A stretch of DNA of 29,565 bases from CAVRJC01 sp964505725 (GTDB taxonomy: Bacteria > Actinomycetota > Acidimicrobiia > IMCC26256 > DASPTH01): positions 1 to 29,565 of the forward strand of contig CAZDJK010000062.1 in the NCBI GenBank assembly GCA_964505725.1, read 5' to 3'. Every line of letters starts with the position of its first letter. The stretch's first letter is position 1. Below are positions 14,277-21,593 of this stretch, piece after piece. The notes under the pieces were generated by a model that had not been told where the DNA came from, did not search any database, and was given only the letters and a program-made list of their open reading frames with translations. The position numbers were made by a program, and so were the translations under genes.

Positions 14277-14305
14277 TGGACAGCGTTCGCTGCAACTCGT
14301 ACCGT
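14277..14305 (+). promoter_or_regulatory. Sigma70-like promoter of the 14373 operon
   Basis: TGGACA (14277-14282) and TACCGT (14300-14305) are separated by exactly 17 nt, giving a start near 14312 and a leader of about 60 nt. A near-palindrome, CAGCG-TT-CGCTG (14281-14292), overlaps the -35 and spacer and may be an operator. Confidence 0.5.
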
Positions 14306-14372
14306 AGGCGGATCCTCGCAAGCCTCGACGGCGTCACGCGCCGCCGGCAGAATTCGGAGCCAGGGGTGGCCG

Positions 14373-14981
14373 ATGACGGAAGACGCGCAACGCCGGCCGA
14401 TCGGCGACGCGTCGGAGCTCGGCGACGCGGACGACAGCCCGGGCGCGGAGTGGCGGTTCGGCCCCGCGATCTCGGGCTCGATGGCGGGGCGCGTGCACGC
14501 GCTCTACGAGGACCTGCCGTCCGCGAGCGTGCCCGGCGACGCCGACCGCGAGCTGCGACGGCTGCGCATCGATCTCGAGCGGGCGGCCGACGTGTCGCTC
14601 GACCTCTTCGATCGCGCGCTCGCGCTGCTCCGGCGGGTCGAGGTGCCCGCGTCGGGCGGCCAGGGGGTCGGCGACGAGATCGTCGTCGAGGCGCATCCGG
14701 GCGAGCGCGTGATCGGCGAGATCTGGCTCCACAACGTGTCCGACGCCCGGCAGGCTCCCCCCCAGCTGCGTTGCGGCACGGTCGCCGACTTCGACGGAGC
14801 CGTCATCCCGCCCGAGTGCATTCGCATCGAGTGCGGTGGCCAACCGATCGACGGCCGGAACAGCCGGCGGGTCGGGCTGGTGGTCGCCGTGCCCGAAGGC
14901 ACGCCGGCGGGCACCTACGCCGGCCTCCTCATGGCGCGCGATCCGCTCGTGAGCCTCCGGGTCCGGATCGAGGTCGCGTGA
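14373..14981 (+). CDS. Unknown protein, helical segment plus Ig-like/beta-sandwich tail
   Basis: I do not recognise this 202-residue protein. The first 35 residues are acidic and disordered-looking. Residues about 55-90 (DADRELRRLRIDLERAADVS then LDLFDRALALLRRVEV) form one long charged amphipathic helix, like phasins or coiled-coil adaptors. From residue 100 the sequence turns beta-rich (EIVVEAHPGERVIGEIWLHN, then VGLVVAVPEGTPAGTYAGLL and VSLRVRIEV), a pattern typical of an Ig-like domain. There is no signal peptide or membrane helix. ATG 14373 has AGGGGTG 6 nt upstream; a polyprenyl synthetase gene overlaps its stop by 4 nt, so the two are co-translated. The layout resembles the 21014 product, suggesting they act on the same structure. 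Confidence 0.7.
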   Translation: MTEDAQRRPIGDASELGDADDSPGAEWRFGPAISGSMAGRVHALYEDLPSASVPGDADRELRRLRIDLERAADVSLDLFDRALALLRRVEVPASGGQGVGDEIVVEAHPGERVIGEIWLHNVSDARQAPPQLRCGTVADFDGAVIPPECIRIECGGQPIDGRNSRRVGLVVAVPEGTPAGTYAGLLMARDPLVSLRVRIEVA

Positions 14982-16003
14982 CCTCGGCGGTCGAAGATCG
15001 CCTCGATGCCTACCGCACCGCCACCGCAGCCGAGCTGGCGCGATACGTGTCGGCGCTCGAGCCCCGACGCCATCTGTACGAGCCGCTGCGCGCCTTCACC
15101 ATGCGCGAGGGTAAGGGCATCCGGCCCGCGCTCTGCCTCGCGGCCTGCGAGGCGTTCGGGGGCTCGGTCCACGACGCGCTGCACGTGGCCGCCGCGGTGG
15201 AGCTCCTCCACGCCGCGTTCCTGATCCACGACGACATCGAGGACGGCAGCGAGAAGCGCCGCGGACGCGACGCCATGCACGTCGAGTACGGCGTGCCGAT
15301 CGCGCTGAACGCGGGGGACGCGCTCGCCTCGATCTGCCTCCGGCCGCTCCTCGACGGCGTCGACGTGCTCGGGTCGCGCATGACCCGCGCGGTCCTGCGC
15401 GAATTCCAACGCACCATGGAGCTGACCGTCGGCGGTCAGGCGGTCGAGCTCGGCTGGCGCGCCGACAACGCGCTCGACCTCACCCCGGTCGACTACCTCG
15501 ACATGGTCCTGCGCAAGACGTGCGCGTACACGACCATCCTCCCGCTGCGCTCGGGCGCGCTCATCGGGTCGTGGGGCGCCGCCGACCTCGAGGCGATGGC
15601 CACGTTCGGCTTCGCGCTGGGCGCCGCGTTCCAGATCCAGGACGACCTGCTCGACGTCACGAGCGATCGCGGGTCGTACTCCAAGGATCTCCACGGCGAC
15701 GTCCGGGAAGGGAAGCGCACGCTGATGCTCATCCACCTCCTCCGCACCGCGGCGCCGGCCGATCGCCTCTTCGTGGAGAGGTTCGTCGGGGATCCGGCGC
15801 GCCGACGGTCGGAGCCCCAGGTGCGTCGCGTGGTGACGCTCATGCAGGAGTACGGCAGCGTGGACTTCGCGAGCGGGTACGCGGCGCGCATCGCCGCCGA
15901 CGCTGCCGAGGCGTTCGACTCCGCGTTCGGTCAGTGCCGCGACTCGCCTGCGCTCCGCTTCCTGCGCTCCCTCGTGCCCTTCATGATCGAGCGCTCTTCG
16001 TAG
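14978..16003 (+). CDS. Polyprenyl diphosphate synthetase (trans-isoprenyl type)
   Basis: A 341-residue all-helical prenyltransferase that condenses allylic diphosphates with isopentenyl diphosphate. The first aspartate-rich motif is IHDDIEDGS (DDxxD near residue 84) and the second is QIQDDLLDV (near 221); both chelate Mg2+ and bind the substrate diphosphates. GKGIRPALCLAACEAFGG (about 46-63) holds the conserved Lys and Arg for IPP, and GGQAVELGW plus KTCAYTT are also typical. Small Ala residues sit before the first motif, so chain length is not fixed by an obvious bulky stopper; geranylgeranyl or longer is possible. GTG 14978 overlaps the previous stop (GTGA). Its last 23 nt overlap the convergent oxidoreductase gene. 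Confidence 0.92.
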   Translation: MTSAVEDRLDAYRTATAAELARYVSALEPRRHLYEPLRAFTMREGKGIRPALCLAACEAFGGSVHDALHVAAAVELLHAAFLIHDDIEDGSEKRRGRDAMHVEYGVPIALNAGDALASICLRPLLDGVDVLGSRMTRAVLREFQRTMELTVGGQAVELGWRADNALDLTPVDYLDMVLRKTCAYTTILPLRSGALIGSWGAADLEAMATFGFALGAAFQIQDDLLDVTSDRGSYSKDLHGDVREGKRTLMLIHLLRTAAPADRLFVERFVGDPARRRSEPQVRRVVTLMQEYGSVDFASGYAARIAADAAEAFDSAFGQCRDSPALRFLRSLVPFMIERSS

Positions 16004-18191
16004 CGCCTCCGTCTCGCCACGGGCGGCCCGCCGACCGCTCGTGCGTGAGGTAGAAGCCGGCGACACCGGCGAGGAGCGGGCGGCCGGCGACCGCGTTGGC
16101 GGCCTGGATGCCCGAGATCACCGCGCCTTCGATGCACCCCGCGTTGACGCCCGAGTCGGTCCAGTCGCCGGCGAGGACGAGGTTCCCGTAGCCGCTCTCG
16201 TCGGCGCGCAGCCGGAACCGGCCGGTGCCGGGCAACGAGAGGACGTACCGGTCCGACGGGTCGACGTTGGCGCGCAGGTACTGACTGTCGAGGCGCGCCG
16301 CGCCGACCGCGCCGTCGGCGCCGCTCAGCAGATCCCAGCGGAAGTCGCCGTTCTCCACCGCGCGGGGCCAGAGGTGGCTGACATCGCCGCGCAGGAAGTC
16401 GATTGCACGGGTGCGGAGCTGCTCCTCCGCCTCCGAACGTCCCGCGCCCGCAATGGCAGCGGGTGGCTCCGGAGCGGGGAGCACATGGCAGAAGTACGCG
16501 ATCGACCGGGGGTGATCGGCTACCGGCCAGTGCTCGGCGAGGAGCAGGTGCGACATGGACGCGTACGTGTGGAACGCCCCGGGGTACCCACTCGCGGTGA
16601 TGTCGGGTGCCTCGCAGCCCAGCGCGGCCTCGTCGACCCGCAGCCAGAGCTGCATGGACTGGGTGGCGACCGTCCCGAGGTGGTCGGTCATGGCGCGCCA
16701 CTGCGGCGTCCGCCGGTTCGCGATGAGATCGCCGCAGACGTAGCGGTGCATGCCGACCGGGATCGCGAGCACGAGGGTGTCGAAGTCGACGCCGTGCCGC
16801 AGCGTGATCGAGCCCACATCGGATGCCCCGTCCCCCACCGACTCCAGGCTGTCGGCGTCGGCGGTGGGCGCGGCGAGCAGCTCGTCGCGCGGCGTCGCCG
16901 GCCAGCACCGGAGCCCGCCGACGTCGACGAGCGGGTCGTACCCGGCGGCCTCGTCGGCGAGCCGCGCCTGGATGCCGAGCTCGACTGCGTCGATGTGCCC
17001 GCCGTCCGCGCTCACGCGGAGCGCGTCCACCCGGTGGAAGAAGCGGAACTCGACGCCCCGCGCGCGCAGCGCGTCGTAGAGGGGCGCGAAGACGACCTCG
17101 CCCATCCCCGCGGTCATCTTCCAGAAGATGGCGCCCCGGTAGTCGAAGAACATCTTTCCGGAGAGGAGGAGGCCGGTGCCCGCCGCGAACCGGGGACGGG
17201 CGTCGTCCCCGTCCTCGTAGCCGAAGACGAGGTCGTAGACGACGCGCACGAGGGGGGACTCGACCGTCGACAGGCGGGCGCCGTGGCGGACGAGCCACTC
17301 GCAGTAGTCCTCGTCGTCGACCGCCGAGTAGCCCTCGCGTCGCTCCAAGAGCCGGTCGCGCAGGATCCCGCGCACGATCGCGCCGAGCAGGTCGAAGAAC
17401 TGCCAGGTACGCCGCGCCGCATCGACGTCGCGCACACGGTCGTCGAGGTCCTCGCGCAGCCGTGCGAGCACGATGTCGACCGCATCGAGCAACTGCGGCG
17501 CGTCGCGCTCGCCGCCGAGCCACCTCGACGCCAAGCTCGTCGTCGCGCTCGCGCTCGCCACGACGGCGCGCGCGGCGACGAGCGCGGCATCGGCGACCAC
17601 GCCGGCGTCGGCGCGCCCGCGGCGGCGTGGCGCCGCCGCGGGCGGGACCGCGTCGGTCGAGAGGACGAACGCGGGTGCAGGTGGCGCCGCCGCCGGTCGT
17701 TCGACGAGCGAGCCCGCGAGGTCGCCGAGGAGACGCAGCGCCCGGCCGACGAGCTCCGCGGGCGTCATGGGCCGGGCGTCGGCCCCGGGGTCGCCCGGGA
17801 GGGCGCCGTCCTCCCCGAAGCGCGCGACCCAGTGGCGCCAGTCGTGCCCGGTCTGCTCGCCGAGGCCGATCGTGCTCGCGGGCCGGAACGCGTCGTCCCA
17901 GCGGAGGATGGGGCACTCGGGATCAGTGCGCGGACGGTCGAGCTCGCGGTAGCACTCGCGCACGAGGCGGAACGCGTTCTCGTAGTAGCCGAGCCATACG
18001 TGCAGGCCGTGCTCCTCGATCCGCCCGTGCACGCCGCGGCTGCTCGCACCCTTCCCCCCGAGGCGCCAGCCGCGCTGGTACACCGTGACCGACCCGATCT
18101 CGGAGCGGCGCTCGGGCCGGCTCAGCTCCCAGGCCGCGGCGAGGCCGGAGATGCCACCACCGAGGATCACGACCTTTCGTACGCCGGGCAC
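15981..18191 (-). CDS. Large FAD-dependent oxidoreductase (amine oxidase/phytoene desaturase type)
   Basis: A 736-residue flavoprotein. It starts with the dinucleotide fold VVILGGGISGLAAAWEL (near residues 6-22), then VYQRGWRLGGKGASSRG and RIEEHGLHVWLGYYENAFRL, a pattern I associate with a large uncharacterised group of bacterial proteins related to carotenoid desaturases and HpnE. The C-terminus has the FAD-closing motif NLVLAGDWTDSGVNAGCIEG then AVISGIQAANAVAG. An Ala/Arg-rich insertion of roughly 60 residues falls near residues 170-235. The likely chemistry is desaturation or oxidation of a hydrophobic isoprenoid, fitting the neighbouring polyprenyl synthetase; this is inference. GTG 18191 is chosen because it lies 5 residues before the fold begins. 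The acyltransferase gene ends 20 nt upstream on the same strand. Confidence 0.85.
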   Translation of the reverse strand: MPGVRKVVILGGGISGLAAAWELSRPERRSEIGSVTVYQRGWRLGGKGASSRGVHGRIEEHGLHVWLGYYENAFRLVRECYRELDRPRTDPECPILRWDDAFRPASTIGLGEQTGHDWRHWVARFGEDGALPGDPGADARPMTPAELVGRALRLLGDLAGSLVERPAAAPPAPAFVLSTDAVPPAAAPRRRGRADAGVVADAALVAARAVVASASATTSLASRWLGGERDAPQLLDAVDIVLARLREDLDDRVRDVDAARRTWQFFDLLGAIVRGILRDRLLERREGYSAVDDEDYCEWLVRHGARLSTVESPLVRVVYDLVFGYEDGDDARPRFAAGTGLLLSGKMFFDYRGAIFWKMTAGMGEVVFAPLYDALRARGVEFRFFHRVDALRVSADGGHIDAVELGIQARLADEAAGYDPLVDVGGLRCWPATPRDELLAAPTADADSLESVGDGASDVGSITLRHGVDFDTLVLAIPVGMHRYVCGDLIANRRTPQWRAMTDHLGTVATQSMQLWLRVDEAALGCEAPDITASGYPGAFHTYASMSHLLLAEHWPVADHPRSIAYFCHVLPAPEPPAAIAGAGRSEAEEQLRTRAIDFLRGDVSHLWPRAVENGDFRWDLLSGADGAVGAARLDSQYLRANVDPSDRYVLSLPGTGRFRLRADESGYGNLVLAGDWTDSGVNAGCIEGAVISGIQAANAVAGRPLLAGVAGFYLTHERSAGRPWRDGGATKSARS

Positions 18192-18211
18192 GGCGAGATA
18201 CTGCCATCCGG

Positions 18212-19510
18212 TCAGAACAGGCTCGCCGCCTCCTCGAGGCCGGCCTGCATCTCGGCGCGGAGCGTGGCGACGTGCTCGGCGGGGAGCGACTCGGGCGCGC
18301 AGAACGGCGTGATCGTCGTGGTGCCCGCGAACCGCACGAGCACCATCGCGACGTAGGGGGCGACAACGTCGCCATCGGGCTCCCACCGCAGGTCCACCGC
18401 CCGCGCGTCGCCCCACCGGGCCAGGGTCGCGGGCAACCGGTCGGTGTGGCTGTAGAGGCGCGAGTACCGGCTCGCACGGGCGCGGATCGCGAACGCCTCG
18501 CGCATCGCGCGATCGTGCGCGGGCCCGCTGCCCGCGGCCGGGGTCAGGAGCTCGGCCGCCAGTCCCGCGCTCTCGTGGGCGAGCGGCGCGAACTCGGCGC
18601 GCACATGGTCGATGAGGGTGGCCAGATCGAGCGACTCGGCGCCGACGAGCCCGACCGGCTCCAGACCGCTCAGGTTCCCCGCGCCGCGCGAGGCGCCGAG
18701 CCGTCGACGACAGTCGACGGTGACCAGCCAACCGCTCACCGAAGGCTCGCCGGGCTCGCGACCCACGACGCGCGACCACGAACGGGCGAGCAGCGCGAGC
18801 ACGACGTGGTTCAGGCGCCAGCCGCGCGTTCTCGCCCCCGTCTCGACCGCGCTGACCAGCGCGTCGTCGAACCGAAGCAACCGGTCGTCGCCCGTACCCG
18901 GACCGGCCGCGTGCACGTCCCGGTGGGTCGATCGGGGCGCGGACGCCCACCGGCGGGTGATCTCCCACCCGTCGCGGGTGCGGCGGGCGAGCGTGGCGCC
19001 CCGTGCGGTGAGGAGGGCCCCGAGGGTGCGAGGGTTCCAGTCCACGTCGACATCCCCGCGCGCGCCGTGTTGGAGCATCTCGTAGAGGGCGCGCAGGTCG
19101 TCGAGCAGCAGCAGGATCGCCACGCCGTCCATCGTTGCGTGGTGGGCGCCGAACACGAGCCGCGACCGGTCTCCGTCCCTGATGTGCACGAGGCGGCTGG
19201 TGGGCCCCGCGGTGACGTCGAGCGTCGCGAGATCACCCGCGAGCGGATCGTCGCACTCCACGAGCTCGGGGGTGGTGGTCCCGGCGTGCCACCGCGCCGG
19301 CCACGCGAGCAGGTCGGTGGTGGCGGTGAGGATCGGGTGGCGACGCGCGAGGAGCTCGAGCGCGCGCCCGAGTCGCGCCGGATCCAGCTCGGAGTCGAGC
19401 TCGATCCCGATCCGCGGCGTGAACGGTGACTCCTCGTGCAGCACAGCCATCGCGCGGTCGGTCGGCGACAGCTCGAAGTACGGGACGACGTCCGTCGTCG
19501 CGAGCACCAT
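18212..19510 (-). CDS. HHxxxDG acyltransferase (PapA / wax-ester synthase-like)
   Basis: A 432-residue protein of the condensation-domain/chloramphenicol acetyltransferase superfamily. The start FELSPTDRAMAVL (residues 12-24) and the active-site motif HHATMDG (123-129, His124 as base, Asp128 structural) match PapA-type and WS/DGAT-type acyltransferases that move an acyl group from a thioester to a hydroxyl. WLVTVDCRRRLG-type sequence with GNLSG near the middle corresponds to the 'd.R' and 'GN' elements of the second half. It may esterify the product of the FAD enzyme encoded 20 nt downstream. ATG 19510 shares a 48-bp divergent intergenic region with the 19559 gene. Exact substrate unknown; trehalose, glycerol or isoprenoid alcohols are all possible. 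Confidence 0.82.
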   Translation of the reverse strand: MVLATTDVVPYFELSPTDRAMAVLHEESPFTPRIGIELDSELDPARLGRALELLARRHPILTATTDLLAWPARWHAGTTTPELVECDDPLAGDLATLDVTAGPTSRLVHIRDGDRSRLVFGAHHATMDGVAILLLLDDLRALYEMLQHGARGDVDVDWNPRTLGALLTARGATLARRTRDGWEITRRWASAPRSTHRDVHAAGPGTGDDRLLRFDDALVSAVETGARTRGWRLNHVVLALLARSWSRVVGREPGEPSVSGWLVTVDCRRRLGASRGAGNLSGLEPVGLVGAESLDLATLIDHVRAEFAPLAHESAGLAAELLTPAAGSGPAHDRAMREAFAIRARASRYSRLYSHTDRLPATLARWGDARAVDLRWEPDGDVVAPYVAMVLVRFAGTTTITPFCAPESLPAEHVATLRAEMQAGLEEAASLF

Positions 19511-19515
19511 TTGGG

Positions 19516-19521
19516 TATGCT
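19516..19521 (+). promoter_or_regulatory. Putative -10 box of the 19559 operon
   Basis: TATGCT lies 37 nt before the GTG at 19559 and is the only good TANNNT match in the short divergent region. It would leave a leader of about 30 nt carrying AAAGGGGG, a usable ribosome site 7 nt from the start. The -35 region is weak. Confidence 0.4.
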
Positions 19522-19558
19522 CGACGCTCCGTTGCGCCGAGTCAAAGGGGGCGTTCGC

Positions 19559-20716
19559 GTGGACGAACCCGAGAACCGCGACGGCGATGCGCTGGCGAAG
19601 GTGCGGGCGGAGCAGCTCGCCGAGGCGCGTGTGCTCGTCGAGACGTTGGCCGCGCTCTCCGGACTCCGCACGCTCCCGGGCGTGACCCCCCACTCCGAGC
19701 CGCGGCCGCTGCCCGGGCTCGACCAGTCGGTCGACGCCCTGAGCCGCGCCGTGCACCTGCCGGGGCCACTACGGCTCGAGGCGCTGGCGCGGTTGGTGAA
19801 GGCACGGCTGACGAGCAGCCAGAACCTCGCGCACGTCGACGTCGACAGCGTGGCGCGCTCGCTCGTGAAGCCCGAAGGGCGCGCCGTCAATCGCAACGTC
19901 GCGGCGGAGCTCACGCGCGCGCTCGCGAGCTGGACCATGGGCACGGAGCCGCTCGGCCGGTTGACCGTCGCCGACCTCGAGGACCACGATCACCTGGCCT
20001 GGCAGCTGAGCGACGACATCGCGTGCAGCGCGCTCACCGTGCGGCCCGGGTGTGGCGCGGCGAGCACCTCGGTGCGCGGGGTCGAGGGGGTGAGCATCGT
20101 CACCGAGCTGCTCACGTGCAAGCGCTTCGACGACTTCTGGGACATCGTGAACCCGCTCCGGTGGCCCCACTGCTGGTTGGAGTCGCTGTTCTTCAAGGCG
20201 ATGGATCCGCTGGCACCGCCGCCGGCGATGCCGACCCCGGCCCCCGACCCCGGCGCGCTGCCCCCGCAGCCGGGCGGCTGGCAGCAGACCCTCCTCGAGA
20301 CGGTCGACTTCGGGTTCACGATCCCGGGCGACACCAGCCAGTACCTGGAGACCCAACTCGACTTCCTCTTCTTCTGGAACGAGCCGGTGGGCGGCGCGAA
20401 GGGCGGCGCGGGGAACCAACCGAGCGTCGCGTTCGCTCCCGCGCCACCGCCGACCGGGCTCGCCACCGCGGCGCCCGGGGCGCCGGTGATCACCCGCTCA
20501 CCCGCCGGTGCCGCCGGGTGCACGTACGACCTGAAGCACTCGATCGGGAACCGGATCCTGGTCGACCAGGGCTTCCTGCTCGTCGAGGACCTTCCCGGCT
20601 ACGACTACCGGCGCTACCGCACGCAGAAGGAGATCCGCTTCTCCTTCGGCGAGCCCCCGGGCTCCGTTTGCTCCTTCTGGAGCCTGGCCACTGGCATGAT
20701 CATGCAGGGCTGTTGA
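19559..20716 (+). CDS. Unknown protein, possible SRPBCC-like C-terminal part
   Basis: I cannot name this 385-residue protein. The first 170 residues are helical and hydrophilic. From about residue 175 sequence such as FDDFWDIVNPLRWPHCWLES, then a Pro-rich loop (about 222-240), and finally ILVDQGFLLVEDL with YRTQKEIRFSFG (near 345-370) recalls SRPBCC/START-like hydrophobic-ligand pockets ('D.G......tR..K.i.F'). That resemblance is by eye and weak. There is no signal peptide. It has several Trp/Phe residues and two Cys near the C-terminus (VCSFW and QGC). The GTG at 19559 follows AAAGGGGG by 7 nt; an in-frame ATG at 19517 would add 14 residues but lies in the promoter. It heads a run of four genes with short gaps. 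Confidence 0.6.
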   Translation: MDEPENRDGDALAKVRAEQLAEARVLVETLAALSGLRTLPGVTPHSEPRPLPGLDQSVDALSRAVHLPGPLRLEALARLVKARLTSSQNLAHVDVDSVARSLVKPEGRAVNRNVAAELTRALASWTMGTEPLGRLTVADLEDHDHLAWQLSDDIACSALTVRPGCGAASTSVRGVEGVSIVTELLTCKRFDDFWDIVNPLRWPHCWLESLFFKAMDPLAPPPAMPTPAPDPGALPPQPGGWQQTLLETVDFGFTIPGDTSQYLETQLDFLFFWNEPVGGAKGGAGNQPSVAFAPAPPPTGLATAAPGAPVITRSPAGAAGCTYDLKHSIGNRILVDQGFLLVEDLPGYDYRRYRTQKEIRFSFGEPPGSVCSFWSLATGMIMQGC

Positions 20717-20736
20717 TCCCGAGCGAGGAGAACGCC

Positions 20737-21012
20737 ATGACGAACGCAGGACCCGGCCCGTCACCCGACGACGGCCCGCAAGGCGCCATGCCCACCGTCG
20801 ACTGGGCCTCGTTGATCGGCGACCTCGGGACCTTCGGCCAGCAGGTCGTGAAGCGCTTCGCGGACAAGGCCACCGACGTGGCCGAGCACGCGCGCGCGGG
20901 CACCTACGACCGGAACCGGTGGTTGGAGGACGTCGAGTGGTTCTGGAAGAACCTGGGTGACGACGCCGTCCACACGATCGAGATGTGCCGGAGCAAGCTC
21001 TCCGGGCCGTGA
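20737..21012 (+). CDS. Small helical protein, phasin-like (unknown)
   Basis: A 91-residue protein starting with a flexible Pro/Gly-rich tail (residues 1-18), followed by one long amphipathic helical region: LIGDLGTFGQQVVKRFADKA, then ARAGTYDRNRWLEDVEWFWK. Heptad-like spacing of Val, Phe, Leu and Trp recalls phasins and other proteins that coat lipid or polyester surfaces. The G-x-Y-x5-L-x-D pattern (GTYDRNRWLED) recurs in the next protein (GKYTAGDALAD). ATG 20737 has GAGGAG 6 nt upstream. The gene lies 20 nt after the 19559 gene and 1 nt before the 21014 gene, so one transcript is likely. Function is not established. Confidence 0.72.
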   Translation: MTNAGPGPSPDDGPQGAMPTVDWASLIGDLGTFGQQVVKRFADKATDVAEHARAGTYDRNRWLEDVEWFWKNLGDDAVHTIEMCRSKLSGP

Positions 21013-21013
21013 C

Positions 21014-21589
21014 GTGACCGCGCCCGCCGATCCCACGCCTGCGCCGCCGGGCGACGTCGTCTTGGGCGCCGCGGCCGCGGTCGCCGCCTGTGCCGACCGG
21101 GTCGTCGCCAACCTCGACCGCGCGCTCGCCGGGAAGTACACGGCCGGCGACGCGCTGGCCGACGCCTGCGCCTCGGCGGCGACCGCGGCCTCGCTCACCG
21201 CCGAGGCGGCCGCGGGCGGCTGGGCGTCGTGGTGGTCGACGATCCAGCTCTTCTTCTCGCCACCGCCCTCGGCGCCGCAGCCCTCGTCACGCGTCCCCGT
21301 GCAGGTCGACCCCGCGATCACCGATCGCCCGCTCACGCTCGCCACCGCCGGCTTCCGCGCCATCGGCTACGGGCCCGAGTACTTCGTGCACGCGGTCCAC
21401 GTGTCGTTCGAGCCGCCGCAGCTCGATGCTGCGACCGACACGTGGTTCATGGTGAACGTGAACGTGCACCACCTGCCGGGGTCGGCGCGGAAGAAGACGA
21501 TCGTCTTCGAGGGCGAAGTGGTCGCGGCACAGACGGGCCGGCTCGTCACCGAGCCGGTCAGGTTCGTCAAGCCCGCGTTCTCCGACTGA
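21014..21589 (+). CDS. Unknown protein, phasin-like helix plus beta-rich tail
   Basis: A 191-residue protein without a recognised family. Residues about 15-75 are an Ala-rich helical segment (ADRVVANLDRALAGKYTAGD, then ALADACASAATAASLTAEAA) ending in GGWASWWSTIQLFF, a Trp-rich stretch that could touch a membrane or lipid surface. A Pro/Ser linker (about 78-92) leads to a beta-rich C-terminus (LTLATAGFRAIGY, VHAVHVSFEPP, WFMVNVNVHHLPG, KTIVFEGEVVAAQ). The helix-linker-beta layout is like that of the 14373 product. GTG 21014 begins 1 nt after the previous stop; no good ribosome site is seen, so coupled translation is likely. The cyclase gene begins 4 nt after its stop. Confidence 0.68.
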   Translation: MTAPADPTPAPPGDVVLGAAAAVAACADRVVANLDRALAGKYTAGDALADACASAATAASLTAEAAAGGWASWWSTIQLFFSPPPSAPQPSSRVPVQVDPAITDRPLTLATAGFRAIGYGPEYFVHAVHVSFEPPQLDAATDTWFMVNVNVHHLPGSARKKTIVFEGEVVAAQTGRLVTEPVRFVKPAFSD

Positions 21590-21593
21590 CGCC

